From the NCBI RefSeq assembly GCF_014204495.1, contig NZ_JACHLN010000002.1, positions 558,001-622,000 on the forward strand: a DNA stretch of 64,000 nt, written 5' to 3'. The notes under the pieces are model-generated. The model made no database searches, had not been told where the DNA came from, and saw only the letters and a list, made by a program, of their open reading frames with translations. The stretch's first letter is position 1, and every line of letters begins with the position of its first letter. This document shows positions 8,695 through 20,185 of the stretch, one piece after another. The position numbers were made by a program, and so were the translations under genes. The stretch is from Sphingomonas kyeonggiensis (GTDB taxonomy: Bacteria > Pseudomonadota > Alphaproteobacteria > Sphingomonadales > Sphingomonadaceae).

Positions 8695-9698
8695 TCAGCC
8701 CAGCTTCGCCATCGCGGTGGCCGTGTCGACCATGCGGTTCGAGAAGCCCCACTCATTGTCGTACCAGCTGACGACGCGCACCAGCTTGCCGTCGATCACC
8801 GCGGTCTCCAGGCTGTCGACGGTCGACGAAGCCGGGGTGTGGACGATGTCGATCGAGACCAGCGGCTCGTCCGAGAAGAGCAGGATGCCCTTGAGCGGGC
8901 CTTCTTCCGAAGCCGCCTTCAGGATCGCGTTCACTTCCTCGACGCTGGTATCGCGCTTCGGGGTGAAGGTCAGGTCGACCAGGCTGCCGTCCGGAACCGG
9001 AACGCGGATCGCCGAGCCGTCCAGCTTGCCCTTCAGCTCCGGCAGCACCTCGCCCACGGCGCGCGCGGCGCCGGTGGTGGTCGGGATGATGCTCATCGCG
9101 GCGGCGCGCGCACGACGCAGGTCCGGGTGGATCTGGTCGAGGATCTTCTGGTCGTTGGTATAGGCGTGGACCGTGGTCATCAGGCCGCGCTCGATGCCGA
9201 CGGTGTCGTTCAGCACCTTGGCGACCGGCGCAAGGCAGTTGGTGGTGCACGATGCGTTGGAGACGATCGTGTGGCCGGCCTCCAGCTTGTCATGGTTCAC
9301 GCCGTAGACGACGGTCAGGTCGACATTCTTGCCCGGAGCCGAGATCAGCACCTTCTTGGCGCCGGCGTCGATGTGCTTCTGGGCCGAAGCGCGGTCGGTG
9401 AAGAAGCCCGTGCACTCCAGCACCAGCTCCACGCCGTTCTCGGCGTGCGGCAGGTTGGCGGGATCACGCTCCTTGGTCACCTTGATGCGGGTGCCGTCGA
9501 TGATCAGGTCGTCGCCCTCGGCGGTGACGGTGCCCGGATACTTGCCGTGCACGCTGTCGCGCGAGAAGAGCCACGCATTCGACTTGGCATCGGCCAGGTC
9601 GTTGATCGTGACGAGCTCGAGCCCGCTATCCGGACGCTCCAGGATCGCGCGCGCGACCAGTCGACCGATGCGCCCGAACCCGTTGATCGCAACCTTCG

Positions 9699-9702
<4 letters not shown>
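8695..9702 (-). CDS. gap: Glyceraldehyde-3-phosphate dehydrogenase, type I
   Basis: 335 residues, the normal length. The NAD-binding start is [10 protein letters not shown], and the nucleophile is Cys152 in [12 protein letters not shown]. The structural HAYTNDQ and SWYDNEWGF motifs are intact. Gly-Asn-Asp in TINDLAD fits NAD preference. The start ATG overlaps the last 4 bases of tkt, so translation of the two enzymes is probably coupled. It sits in a tkt-gap-pgk order common in alphaproteobacteria. Confidence 0.97.
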
Positions 9703-11675
<1,973 letters not shown>

Positions 11676-11861
11676 TTGGAGTCCCCTGATGCTGGCGCGG
11701 ACGCCTTTGGTGCCCTTGGGGGCCTACGTCAACCGCCTCGGCACTGCGAAACCGTGCAGGACTCGAACCGGCGCTGCTTCGCATCAGCTCGGCGAACCCG
11801 TCATGGAACCGGTGCCATTCAGGGGTTGCGAGGTTCGGATGGGGTGCGTAACGCTTGATCC

Positions 11862-12047
11862 ATGGCAAGTACGCCCGCCGATCGTATCGAACAGGCCCTC
11901 GTCCGCATCGAGAAAGCCGCTGCAGCGCGGGCCTATGCCTGCGAACGCATCACCCAGCGCCACGCCAAGCTGCGGTCCCGCATCGAGGATGCGGTATCGT
12001 CGCTCGATGCGCTGATCGCGCGTGAAACCCAGGCGGACCAGGACTGA
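11862..12047 (+). CDS. Small coiled-coil protein upstream of zapA
   Basis: 61 residues, rich in Ala, Arg and Glu, with a heptad-like helix over most of its length (RIEQALVRIEKAAAARAYA.. then HAKLRSRIEDAVSSLDALI). Its stop overlaps the zapA start (TGATG), which suggests coupled translation. Small helical genes at this position occur in other alphaproteobacteria (DUF4164-type in Rhizobiales). Membership in that family is a guess from position and composition. A role with ZapA at the division ring is plausible but only inferred. The ribosome-binding site is weak. Confidence 0.75.
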   Translation: MASTPADRIEQALVRIEKAAAARAYACERITQRHAKLRSRIEDAVSSLDALIARETQADQD

Positions 12048-12349
12048 TGGCCGACATCGATATTTCCGTCGCCGGCCGCAGCTATTCGGTCGCCACCCGC
12101 GAAGGCGACGAAGCCCATATCCGGCACCTCGAGTCGATCCTGCAGCGCCACGCCGACACGGCACTGCGCGCCTCGGGCGGGCTTAATGCCGAGCGCACTC
12201 TGGTCTATCTGTCGCTGATCCTCGCCGACCTGCTCGACGAGACCGAGCGCAACCCGCCGGAAGGCGTGTCGCCGGTACTGCTCGAGCGCATCGCCGACCG
12301 GCTCGAGGCCGTGGCTGCCGCGCTCGAGGAAGACGCCAGCGAAGCGTAA
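12047..12349 (+). CDS. zapA: Cell division protein ZapA
   Basis: 100 residues. ZapA promotes bundling of FtsZ filaments at midcell. The N-terminal strand-rich head (MADIDISVAGRSYSVATREG) and the long C-terminal dimerisation helix (about 60-97, VYLSLILADLLDE.. and LERIADRLEAVAAAL) match the family. It is translationally coupled to the small gene before it and is followed by a palindromic repeat and the 6S RNA gene. The zapA-6S-fau arrangement is conserved widely in proteobacteria. Confidence 0.93.
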   Translation: MADIDISVAGRSYSVATREGDEAHIRHLESILQRHADTALRASGGLNAERTLVYLSLILADLLDETERNPPEGVSPVLLERIADRLEAVAAALEEDASEA

Positions 12350-12364
12350 CCCTTCAACCCTCGT

Positions 12365-12443
12365 GTTCTCCGGCGAAGGCCGGGGCCCGAGGTTTCTCTC
12401 CCGCATCGCTCGTGACCCTGGGCCCCGGCCTTCGCCGGGGAAC
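12365..12443. repeat. Inverted repeat (CCGGCGAAGGCCGGGGCCC class)
   Basis: The left arm CCGGCGAAGGCCGGGGCCC and the right arm GGGCCCCGGCCTTCGCCGG are near-perfect complements and each is also internally palindromic. It lies just after zapA and before the 6S RNA promoter, and may separate the two transcripts. Confidence 0.75.
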
Positions 12444-12463
12444 AAGAAGTGTCTGGCAACCCG

Positions 12464-12491
12464 TTGCGAACCCCCACCGAACCCCCTACAT
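12464..12491 (+). promoter_or_regulatory. Predicted sigma-70 promoter of 6S RNA
   Basis: TTGCGA at 12464-12469 and CTACAT at 12486-12491 are separated by 16 bases. This would start RNA at about 12498-12500, exactly where the terminal stem of the 6S RNA begins. That agreement is the main support. Confidence 0.5.
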
Positions 12492-12499
12492 CCATCAGC

Positions 12500-12659
12500 G
12501 GCGGAACTGCCCGGCACGAGCCGTTGCAATTATCCCTGAGGCTATTCATCATCCATGGGGGCTGTCCCTGTGCGGATCCTGGTCCGCGGCATATGGTCCC
12601 CACCTGACGTAACGGGCGTCAGAGGATACTTCAGGCAAACGACCCATGGTGGTTCCGCC
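12500..12659 (+). ncRNA. ssrS: 6S RNA (RNA polymerase-binding regulatory RNA)
   Basis: About 160 bases between zapA and fau, the conserved location of 6S RNA. The ends pair through GGCGGAAC (12500-12507) and GTTCCGCC (12652-12659). Inside, CATCCATGGGGGC and GGTCCCCACC can form the stem next to the central open bubble that mimics a melted promoter. 6S RNA binds the housekeeping RNA polymerase in stationary phase and represses many promoters. Ends are estimated from the pairing, so each may be off by several bases. Confidence 0.8.
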
Positions 12660-12682
12660 ACCGCTCCCGTAAAAGGCGACGC

Positions 12683-13234
12683 ATGATCGACAAGCTAGCC
12701 CTTCGGGCGCAGCTCCGTGCGGAGCGTGACGCCTTCGCCATCGAAGCGAGCGAGGCGATCCTCGCCCCCGAGCATTTCATCGAGCATCTCCAGCCGGGCA
12801 TGACGGTCGCCACCTATGTCGCGATCGGCAGCGAGGCGGACCCCACCCAGCTCGCCGCCGCGGCAGCGCAGGCCGGCTGCACGCTTGCCTTGCCCTTCGT
12901 TATCGGCCGCGCCGAGCCGCTGCGCTTCCTCGCCTGGCGGATGGGCGAGCCTTTGGTCGACGGCCCCTTCGGCCTGCGCCAGCCCCAGGCAGACAGCCCG
13001 GAAGTCGCTCCGGACGTGATCCTCACCCCGCTGGTCGGCTTCGATGCGCGGCTCAATCGACTCGGCCAGGGCGCCGCCCATTACGACCGTGCCTTTGCCC
13101 GTTATCCCGATGCCTGGCGCGTCGGCGTGGCCTGGTCGGTCCAGGAAGTGCCTGCCATCCCCAGCGACATCTGGGACGTGCCGCTGAATGCGGTGATCAC
13201 CGAGAAAGGCATGACGTGGCACGCGGAAGCATAG
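12683..13234 (+). CDS. fau: 5-formyltetrahydrofolate cyclo-ligase
   Basis: 183 residues. It converts 5-formyl-THF to 5,10-methenyl-THF with ATP. The N-terminal Lys/Arg region (DKLALRAQLRAERDA) and the family motif GFDARLNRLGQGAAHYDRAF (about 132-151) are present, though the last part has AAHYDR where most members have GGYYDR. It is directly downstream of the 6S RNA, so the two may be co-transcribed as in E. coli ssrS-ygfA. The DUF2842 gene overlaps its 3' end by 19 bases. Confidence 0.93.
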   Translation: MIDKLALRAQLRAERDAFAIEASEAILAPEHFIEHLQPGMTVATYVAIGSEADPTQLAAAAAQAGCTLALPFVIGRAEPLRFLAWRMGEPLVDGPFGLRQPQADSPEVAPDVILTPLVGFDARLNRLGQGAAHYDRAFARYPDAWRVGVAWSVQEVPAIPSDIWDVPLNAVITEKGMTWHAEA

Positions 13235-13443
13235 AGCCGAGCTGGCGCAAGCCCGCCGGTGCACTGGGCATCGTCGCCTGGGTCTTCGCCTGGGTGATCC
13301 TGGTTGCCAGCTTCTCGGGCTGGATCGGCCGGCTGCACATCCTTGCCCAGCTGCCGATCTACGTCATCACCGGGATCGTCTGGATCCTGCCGCTCGGTGG
13401 CGTGCTGCGCTGGATGGAAACCGGTCGCTGGCGGCGCGCCTGA
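13216..13443 (+). CDS. DUF2842 family small membrane protein
   Basis: 75 residues with two membrane segments (about 17-37 and 45-62) and the family-typical ends (PSWRKPAGAL and GIVWILPLGGVLRWMETGRW). DUF2842 is found almost only in alphaproteobacteria and has no assigned role. The GTG start at 13216 has GAAAGG six bases upstream and overlaps the fau gene, suggesting coupling. Confidence 0.85.
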   Translation: MARGSIEPSWRKPAGALGIVAWVFAWVILVASFSGWIGRLHILAQLPIYVITGIVWILPLGGVLRWMETGRWRRA

Positions 13444-13505
13444 GCAGCGCGCCTCGGCATCGGGAAAGCAGCGATTCGTCTGGGAAGGGGTGGCCATGCG
13501 ATGCA

Positions 13506-13582
<77 letters not shown>

Positions 13583-13671
13583 ATCTGCGTATGAGAGAAG
13601 ACCGCTCCCCGTATCCAATCGTCCGGTCGAAGCACGCACGGGGCGCACCCTGACAGTCAGACCATGGGGAA

Positions 13672-13748
<77 letters not shown>

Positions 13749-13794
13749 TCTCTCGAAGCGAGGAGGCGGGCACTAGACGCGACTTTTGGGGGTG

Positions 13795-15039
13795 TCAACC
13801 GGATTGGTCGCGACTTTTTCGCCGCAGCGGTCGATTATCCACAGGATCGTTCACCAAGGTGCCGTGCTCGAACAGGAAACCGGCGATATCCGGCTTGCCC
13901 GCGGCGTTGACCACGGTCTGGATGATGATCAGCAGCGGCACCGCGAGCAGTGCGCCGGTGGTGCCCCACACCCAGCCCCAGAAGCTCAGCGAGATCAGGA
14001 TCATGATCGGGCTGATCGTCAGACGGTGACCGACGACCAGCGGGGTCACGACATTCGCCTCGATCAGGTGGCAGGCGATCATCACGATCGGCGGCACGAA
14101 CGCCCAGCCCAGGTCCGGGAAGGTCATCAGCCCGCCCATGGCGAGCAGCAGCGCGGCGAATACCGGGCCGAAATAGGGGATATAGTTGAGCAGCGCGACG
14201 ATGCCGCCCCACATCAGCGGGGTCGGCATGCCGATCGCCCACAGCACGCCGGCGACGATCAGGCCCAGCGTCATGTTGATCACCGTGATCGTGCCGAGAT
14301 AGGCCGAGGTGTCGTCGACCACGTCCTGGATCACCCGCGCGGTCGCCATCGCGCCGCCGAAGCTCGCCCGGCTGGTGATCGCGTTGCGGCGCAGGCGGGT
14401 CCAGCCGGAGAGGAAGAAGTAGATGACGAGGATGGCGAAGAACATCTCGACCAGCGCCGACGGCGCCGAGGTGGCGAACAGGTCGATCAGCGAACGCGGC
14501 GGCGTGGCAGCCATCACCTCGGGCTGCTTCATCGGCGCCGAGGCGAAGTTCATCACCGTCTTGTTCACGAAAGAATCGAGATTGGCGTAGAATTCGATCA
14601 ACGGCTTCAGGTTTTCCTGGATCTGCGGGATCTTGGCGGGCAGGTCGCGGATCCACTGCCAGGCAGGGACGACGATCGAGGCCAGCGCGACATTGGCCGC
14701 GATCAGGAACAGCAGCACGCAGATGAACGCCGCGATCGGCGCCGGCAGCCGGTGCCGCTCGAGCCATTCGAGCAGCGGCACGAGTGCAATCGCGATCACC
14801 AGCGCGGTGGTCAGCGGCAGGAAGAACACCGCGCCCGCCTGCAGCGCGAACGGCAGCGCGAGCACCAGCCCGAGCCCGGCGATCAGCGTCAGCGCCGCCA
14901 TCAGCCGGTCGCGCTTCTGCCCGTCGCCCATGCTCTCCTGGGTGGACGGCCCAAGCAGCGGCGCCCGTGCCGGTCCCGAGGGAAGTCCCTCGCCGTCCCG
15001 TTCGTCTTCCCCGCCGATGATGCCGTTCGTCTCGCTCAC
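13795..15039 (-). CDS. AI-2E family transporter / permease
   Basis: 414 residues. An acidic, Gly-rich cytoplasmic N-terminus (about 45 residues) is followed by about eight membrane segments: pairs near residues 47-90 and 97-125, then a long soluble loop, then several helices to about 395. The family signatures AIGMPTPLMWGGIVALLNYIPYFG (here in parts), and LTISPIMILISLSFWGWVWG as segments, place it in the AI-2E/PerM group of putative exporters; substrates are mostly unknown. The start is GTG at 15039 with GGGAAGGGA upstream. The open frame before it overlaps glpK. It is divergent from glpK with a 73-base gap. Confidence 0.9.
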   Translation of the reverse strand: MSETNGIIGGEDERDGEGLPSGPARAPLLGPSTQESMGDGQKRDRLMAALTLIAGLGLVLALPFALQAGAVFFLPLTTALVIAIALVPLLEWLERHRLPAPIAAFICVLLFLIAANVALASIVVPAWQWIRDLPAKIPQIQENLKPLIEFYANLDSFVNKTVMNFASAPMKQPEVMAATPPRSLIDLFATSAPSALVEMFFAILVIYFFLSGWTRLRRNAITSRASFGGAMATARVIQDVVDDTSAYLGTITVINMTLGLIVAGVLWAIGMPTPLMWGGIVALLNYIPYFGPVFAALLLAMGGLMTFPDLGWAFVPPIVMIACHLIEANVVTPLVVGHRLTISPIMILISLSFWGWVWGTTGALLAVPLLIIIQTVVNAAGKPDIAGFLFEHGTLVNDPVDNRPLRRKSRDQSG

Positions 15040-15112
15040 GTCGTCCCTTCCCTCGCTCGCGGAAACCCTAGCGCGGATTGCATTGGATGTAATCCCGGCT
15101 AGCGTTGCGAAT

Positions 15113-16603
15113 ATGGGCGAGAACATCCTGGTCCTCGATGAGGGCACCACTTCCACCCGCGCGATGCTGTTCGCGCCGTCGGGCAAGTGCCTGGGCAGCC
15201 ATAGCGCCGAGCTCACCCAGCATTATCCCGGCCCCGGCCTGGTCGAGCATGACGCCAACGAGATCTGGAAGCGCACCCTGGAATGTGCCCATGCCATGGT
15301 CCGCGAGGCCGGCGGCGCAGACCGGATCGCCGCGATCGGCATCACCAACCAGCGCGAGACGATCGTCTTCTGGGACAAGACCACGGGCGAGCCCCTCGCC
15401 CCCGCCATCGTCTGGCAGGACCGGCGCAGCGCCGCGATGTGCCGTGCGTGGCGCGACGCCGGCGAGGAGCCGGGCGTCCAGGCGCGCACCGGCCTGCTGC
15501 TCGATCCCTATTTCTCCGGCACCAAGATCGCCTGGGCGATGCAGCACTGGCCCCAGCTCAAGGGCGTGGGCGACCGGCTTGCGATCGGCACGATCGAAAG
15601 CTGGCTGGTCTGGAAGCTCATCGGCGGCTTGCACATCACCGACGCCACCAATGCCTCGCGCACCTTGCTGATGGGCCTCGGCTCGGGCGGCTGGAGCGAT
15701 GGCCTGCTCGAGATGTTCTCCGCCCCGCGCGACGCCTTGCCCGAGATCGTCGATTGCGCCGGCAAGTTCGGCACGACGAAGCTGTTCGGCGGCGAGATCC
15801 CGATCTGCGGCCTTGCCGGCGACCAGCAGGCCGCGACGATCGGCCAGGCCTGTCTCGAGCGCGGCGATACCAAGGCGACCTATGGCACCGGCGCCTTCGT
15901 CCTCACCAATGCCGGCACCGCCCCGCCCTCCTCCAGGAACCGCCTCCTCGCCACCGTGCTGTGGCAGCTGGGCGGGCGGCGCACCTATGCGATCGAGGGC
16001 TCGGTGTTCGTCGCCGGCAGCCTGGTCCAATGGCTGCGCGATTCGGTGCAACTGATCGAGAAAGCGCAGGATACCGAGCCGCTGGCACGCTCGGTGAAGG
16101 ACAATGGCGGCGTCTATCTCGTTCCGGCCCTGTCCGGCCTCGGCGCGCCCTGGTGGGAGCCGGAGGCGCGTGCGGCGATCTCCGGCCTCAGCTTCGCCGC
16201 TACCCGCGCCCATATAGTCCGCGCCGCGCTGGAGGCGATGGCGCACCAGAGCCACGACCTGAAGACCGCCTTCGCCGCCGACGGCGCCGACTGGTCGCGC
16301 CTGCGCGTGGACGGCGGCATGGTCACCAACGACTGGATCGCCCAGGACCTGGCGGACATCCTCGCCATCCCCGTCGACCGCCCCGACTTCGCCGAGACCA
16401 CTGCGCTCGGTGCGGCAATGCTGGCCGGCATCGGCTGCGGGATGTTCGGCGGGCTGGAAGACGCCGCGAAGATGCGCGGCGCGGGCCTGACGTTCGAGCC
16501 GAAGCTGGACACTGAAAGCCGCAAAGCCCGCCTCACGGGGTGGCGCCAGGCCGTCCTCTCTGTCGTCACTCCCGCGAAAGCGGGGCCCCATCTCCCGAAC
16601 TAG
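15113..16603 (+). CDS. glpK: Glycerol kinase with repeat-derived C-terminal tail
   Basis: 496 residues. A FGGY kinase that makes glycerol 3-phosphate. Phosphate-binding DEGTTSTRAM (Glu where most have Gln), TNQRETIVFWDKTTG, GLAGDQQAATIGQ, YGTGAFVL and LSGLGAPWWEPEARAAISGL (in parts) are present. The last 15 or so residues (VVTPAKAGPHLPN) are encoded by half of a GTCACCCC-type palindromic repeat, so the original stop has been lost or displaced. The core enzyme looks complete. No glpF or glpD is adjacent; the next gene is the GIY-YIG nuclease. Confidence 0.95.
   Translation: MGENILVLDEGTTSTRAMLFAPSGKCLGSHSAELTQHYPGPGLVEHDANEIWKRTLECAHAMVREAGGADRIAAIGITNQRETIVFWDKTTGEPLAPAIVWQDRRSAAMCRAWRDAGEEPGVQARTGLLLDPYFSGTKIAWAMQHWPQLKGVGDRLAIGTIESWLVWKLIGGLHITDATNASRTLLMGLGSGGWSDGLLEMFSAPRDALPEIVDCAGKFGTTKLFGGEIPICGLAGDQQAATIGQACLERGDTKATYGTGAFVLTNAGTAPPSSRNRLLATVLWQLGGRRTYAIEGSVFVAGSLVQWLRDSVQLIEKAQDTEPLARSVKDNGGVYLVPALSGLGAPWWEPEARAAISGLSFAATRAHIVRAALEAMAHQSHDLKTAFAADGADWSRLRVDGGMVTNDWIAQDLADILAIPVDRPDFAETTALGAAMLAGIGCGMFGGLEDAAKMRGAGLTFEPKLDTESRKARLTGWRQAVLSVVTPAKAGPHLPN
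16564..16594. repeat. Half palindromic repeat inside the 3' end of glpK
   Basis: The sequence CGTCACTCCCGCGAAAGCGG and the following CCCCATCTC match the left arm of the complete elements at 16942 and 21435. No right arm (GAGATGGG..GATGACG) follows before the GIY-YIG gene. It is translated as the C-terminal tail of glpK. Confidence 0.8.
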
Positions 16604-16622
16604 CCACAGGCGGAATGGTGAA

Positions 16623-16910
16623 ATGGCGGGCTACACCTACATCATCACCAACCGAAAAAACGGCGCACTCTACACCGGTGTCACCTCAGAAATGTCCCGC
16701 CGTGCCTTGGAACATCGAGATGGCGCCGGAAGCAAGTTCGCAGCCAAATACGGGCTCTATCGCCTCGTTTACGTCGAATTCCATGACGAGATCGACAACG
16801 CCATCCTCCGCGAGAAGCGCATCAAGAAGTGGCGTAGGGCATGGAAGATCGCGTTGATCGAGGAATCGAACCCGAACTGGCGAGACCTGTTCTATGAGCT
16901 GAATTGCTGA
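16623..16910 (+). CDS. Small GIY-YIG nuclease-domain protein
   Basis: 95 residues, a single GIY-YIG domain of the YhbQ/UPF0213 type. YTYIITN (4-10) and LYTGVT (16-21) form the two signature strands, with Tyr17, Arg27 (EMSRR), His31 and Glu64 (REKRIKKW) as likely catalytic residues. It is bracketed by copies of the same palindromic repeat arm, at 16564 and 16942. It is more Asn- and Lys-rich than its neighbours, and codon choice is a little less GC-biased. Such genes are often multicopy in sphingomonads. Function is unknown; a link with the repeats is a hypothesis. Confidence 0.9.
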   Translation: MAGYTYIITNRKNGALYTGVTSEMSRRALEHRDGAGSKFAAKYGLYRLVYVEFHDEIDNAILREKRIKKWRRAWKIALIEESNPNWRDLFYELNC

Positions 16911-16941
16911 CACCCAATCCGTCATCCCGAGAAACCCTATC

Positions 16942-17048
16942 CGTCACCCCCGCGAAAGCGGGGGCCCATCTCGTACCGACGCCGCGAATACCACGGCCGT
17001 GTTCCGGGATAGCCCAGGAGATGGGTCCCCGCTTTCGCGGGGATGACG
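16942..17048. repeat. Complete composite palindromic repeat (CGTCACCCC class)
   Basis: Left arm CGTCACCCCCGCGAAAGCGG plus GGGCCCATCTC. The right arm is its near-perfect complement, GAGATGGGTCCCCGC plus TTTCGCGGGGATGACG. The centre holds the 10-base palindrome CACGGCCGTG. The arms match the element at 21435-21545. It lies between the GIY-YIG gene and the Tat-exported lyase gene, whose stop is 11 bases away. Confidence 0.85.
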
Positions 17049-17058
17049 ATAGTGTGGC

Positions 17059-18198
17059 CTACCCCAGGAACAGCTTCACATAGTCCTCGACCGGGCGGCG
17101 CAGCAGCGTCTCGTTGACGAAGAACGGGATCGATCCCTTCTCCCATCGCCCGATCCGCACGCCGGCGGCACGGCCGCGCTCGAACGCTGCCTCGGCCAGC
17201 GCCTGCGGCATTTCGAGCCGGTAGATGTTCGACGCGTCTGGGTTCGCCACGCGCTTGACCTTGCCGCTGTGCTCGAGCGCGGCGAACAGCGTCTCCGCAA
17301 CGCCGTGCGCCTTGGCGATGCGCTCGGGGAAATGCTGCAGTCCATCGAGCGCGAGCAACGCCGGCGCCCATCCCTGGTAGATCAGCCCGCCATAGAGATG
17401 CCGCCACTCGCGCGCCCTGGCGATCGTCGCCGCCGGTCCCGCCAGCACCGCCCCGAACGGCGCGCCCAGATACTTGTAGAGCGAGACATAGACGGTCTCG
17501 AACGGCGCAACATAGGCCTTGCGGTCGAGCGAAGGCGGCGCGAGCAGCAGTCGCGCGGCGTCGAGATGCATGCGCGTGCCATGCGCCGCCGCGAGTGCCG
17601 CGATCTCGGCGATCCGCTGCGACGGGATCAGGCCGCCCTCGAGCCGGCGCACCGGGCTCTCGAGCGAGATCGCGCCGACCTTGAGCGCGTACGGCCCTTT
17701 CTCCGCGGCATCGAACGCCGCGACCAGCTCCTCCTGCGTCGGCGTCACCCGCCCCGCGCCAAGCGGCACCAGGTTGATGCCGGCCATGCGCTGCGCCATG
17801 TTGCTTTCGTCGCGATAAAGATGGCTGTCCTGCTGGCAGAGCGCATGCGGCGCATCGCCGCACAGCACCCGCAGCGCGACATTGTTGGCCAGCGTTCCGG
17901 TCGGGAAAAAGGCACAGGCCTCCTTGCCCAGATGGGCCGCGAACGCCTTTTCCAGTGCCTCGACCGCACCGCCGTTGAGATAGCCGTCGCGCACCGATCC
18001 GCTGCCCGCCAGCTCCGTCAGCCGCGCCGATATCGCAACCGGATCGGGCGGCGCGGAATCGCCGACCAGCCAGACACTGCGCGCATCGACCGGCGGGAAA
18101 GCCGGCGCGGACTGCCACCAGCCCGCCGCCCGGGCGAGCTGCGGCAGGGTCAGCGCTGCGGCCGTGGCACCGAAAAACGCCCTGCGGTCGACATGCAT
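17059..18198 (-). CDS. Tat-exported threonine aldolase-like PLP-dependent lyase
   Basis: 379 residues. The first 25 residues form a twin-arginine signal (DRRAFFGATAAALTLPQLARA). The rest is a fold-type I PLP enzyme of the beta-eliminating lyase/threonine aldolase group: ATP-independent PLP anchoring by Lys242 (SLYKYLGAPFGA), Asp213 and Arg216 (HLDAARL), and the phosphate-binding PTGTLANN at 100-106. Substrate is unknown; an amino-acid or amino-alcohol lyase is likely. Export of a folded cofactor-loaded enzyme by Tat would be unusual for this family. Neighbouring genes give no pathway clue. Confidence 0.85.
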   Translation of the reverse strand: MHVDRRAFFGATAAALTLPQLARAAGWWQSAPAFPPVDARSVWLVGDSAPPDPVAISARLTELAGSGSVRDGYLNGGAVEALEKAFAAHLGKEACAFFPTGTLANNVALRVLCGDAPHALCQQDSHLYRDESNMAQRMAGINLVPLGAGRVTPTQEELVAAFDAAEKGPYALKVGAISLESPVRRLEGGLIPSQRIAEIAALAAAHGTRMHLDAARLLLAPPSLDRKAYVAPFETVYVSLYKYLGAPFGAVLAGPAATIARAREWRHLYGGLIYQGWAPALLALDGLQHFPERIAKAHGVAETLFAALEHSGKVKRVANPDASNIYRLEMPQALAEAAFERGRAAGVRIGRWEKGSIPFFVNETLLRRPVEDYVKLFLG

Positions 18199-18263
18199 CC
18201 GTAGGTCTCCCTTCGGACGCCGAGCTTAGCGTGCTCCGCCCTTTCGGCCAGCGCTATTGCGCC

Positions 18264-20012
<1,749 letters not shown>

Positions 20013-20072
20013 GGCGATTCTCTCCAAATCTATGTGCGTTATGTTTCTAGAATGTTGGGTTTGGCATCGGAT

Positions 20073-20090
20073 GCCGTACCGTAAACAACG
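20073..20090 (-). promoter_or_regulatory. Possible regulator site (loose match to CGAAWWTNSGGTATG motif)
   Basis: On the minus strand the sequence reads CGTTGTTTACGGTACGGC. It shares CG..CGGTA.GGC with the motif found at 33483, 47824, 49192 and 45108, but has one extra spacer base. It is also a near-palindrome, TACCGT..ACGTTA. It lies 61-78 bases upstream of the ligase start. Confidence 0.35.
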
Positions 20091-20185
20091 TTAGTGTTGA
20101 TTCATCGCGCGCTCAAGGCAATAGGGGAAGCGTGTCCTTGAGAAGACGCGAGTCATCGCTTTCGAATGAGAGGTATGCCAGCCGC

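Noticed and set aside
11750..11785. A T-arm-like sequence on the minus strand (GGTTCGAGTCC) upstream of tkt
   Set aside because: The flanking bases do not pair as a T-stem, and no acceptor, D-arm or anticodon arm can be formed.
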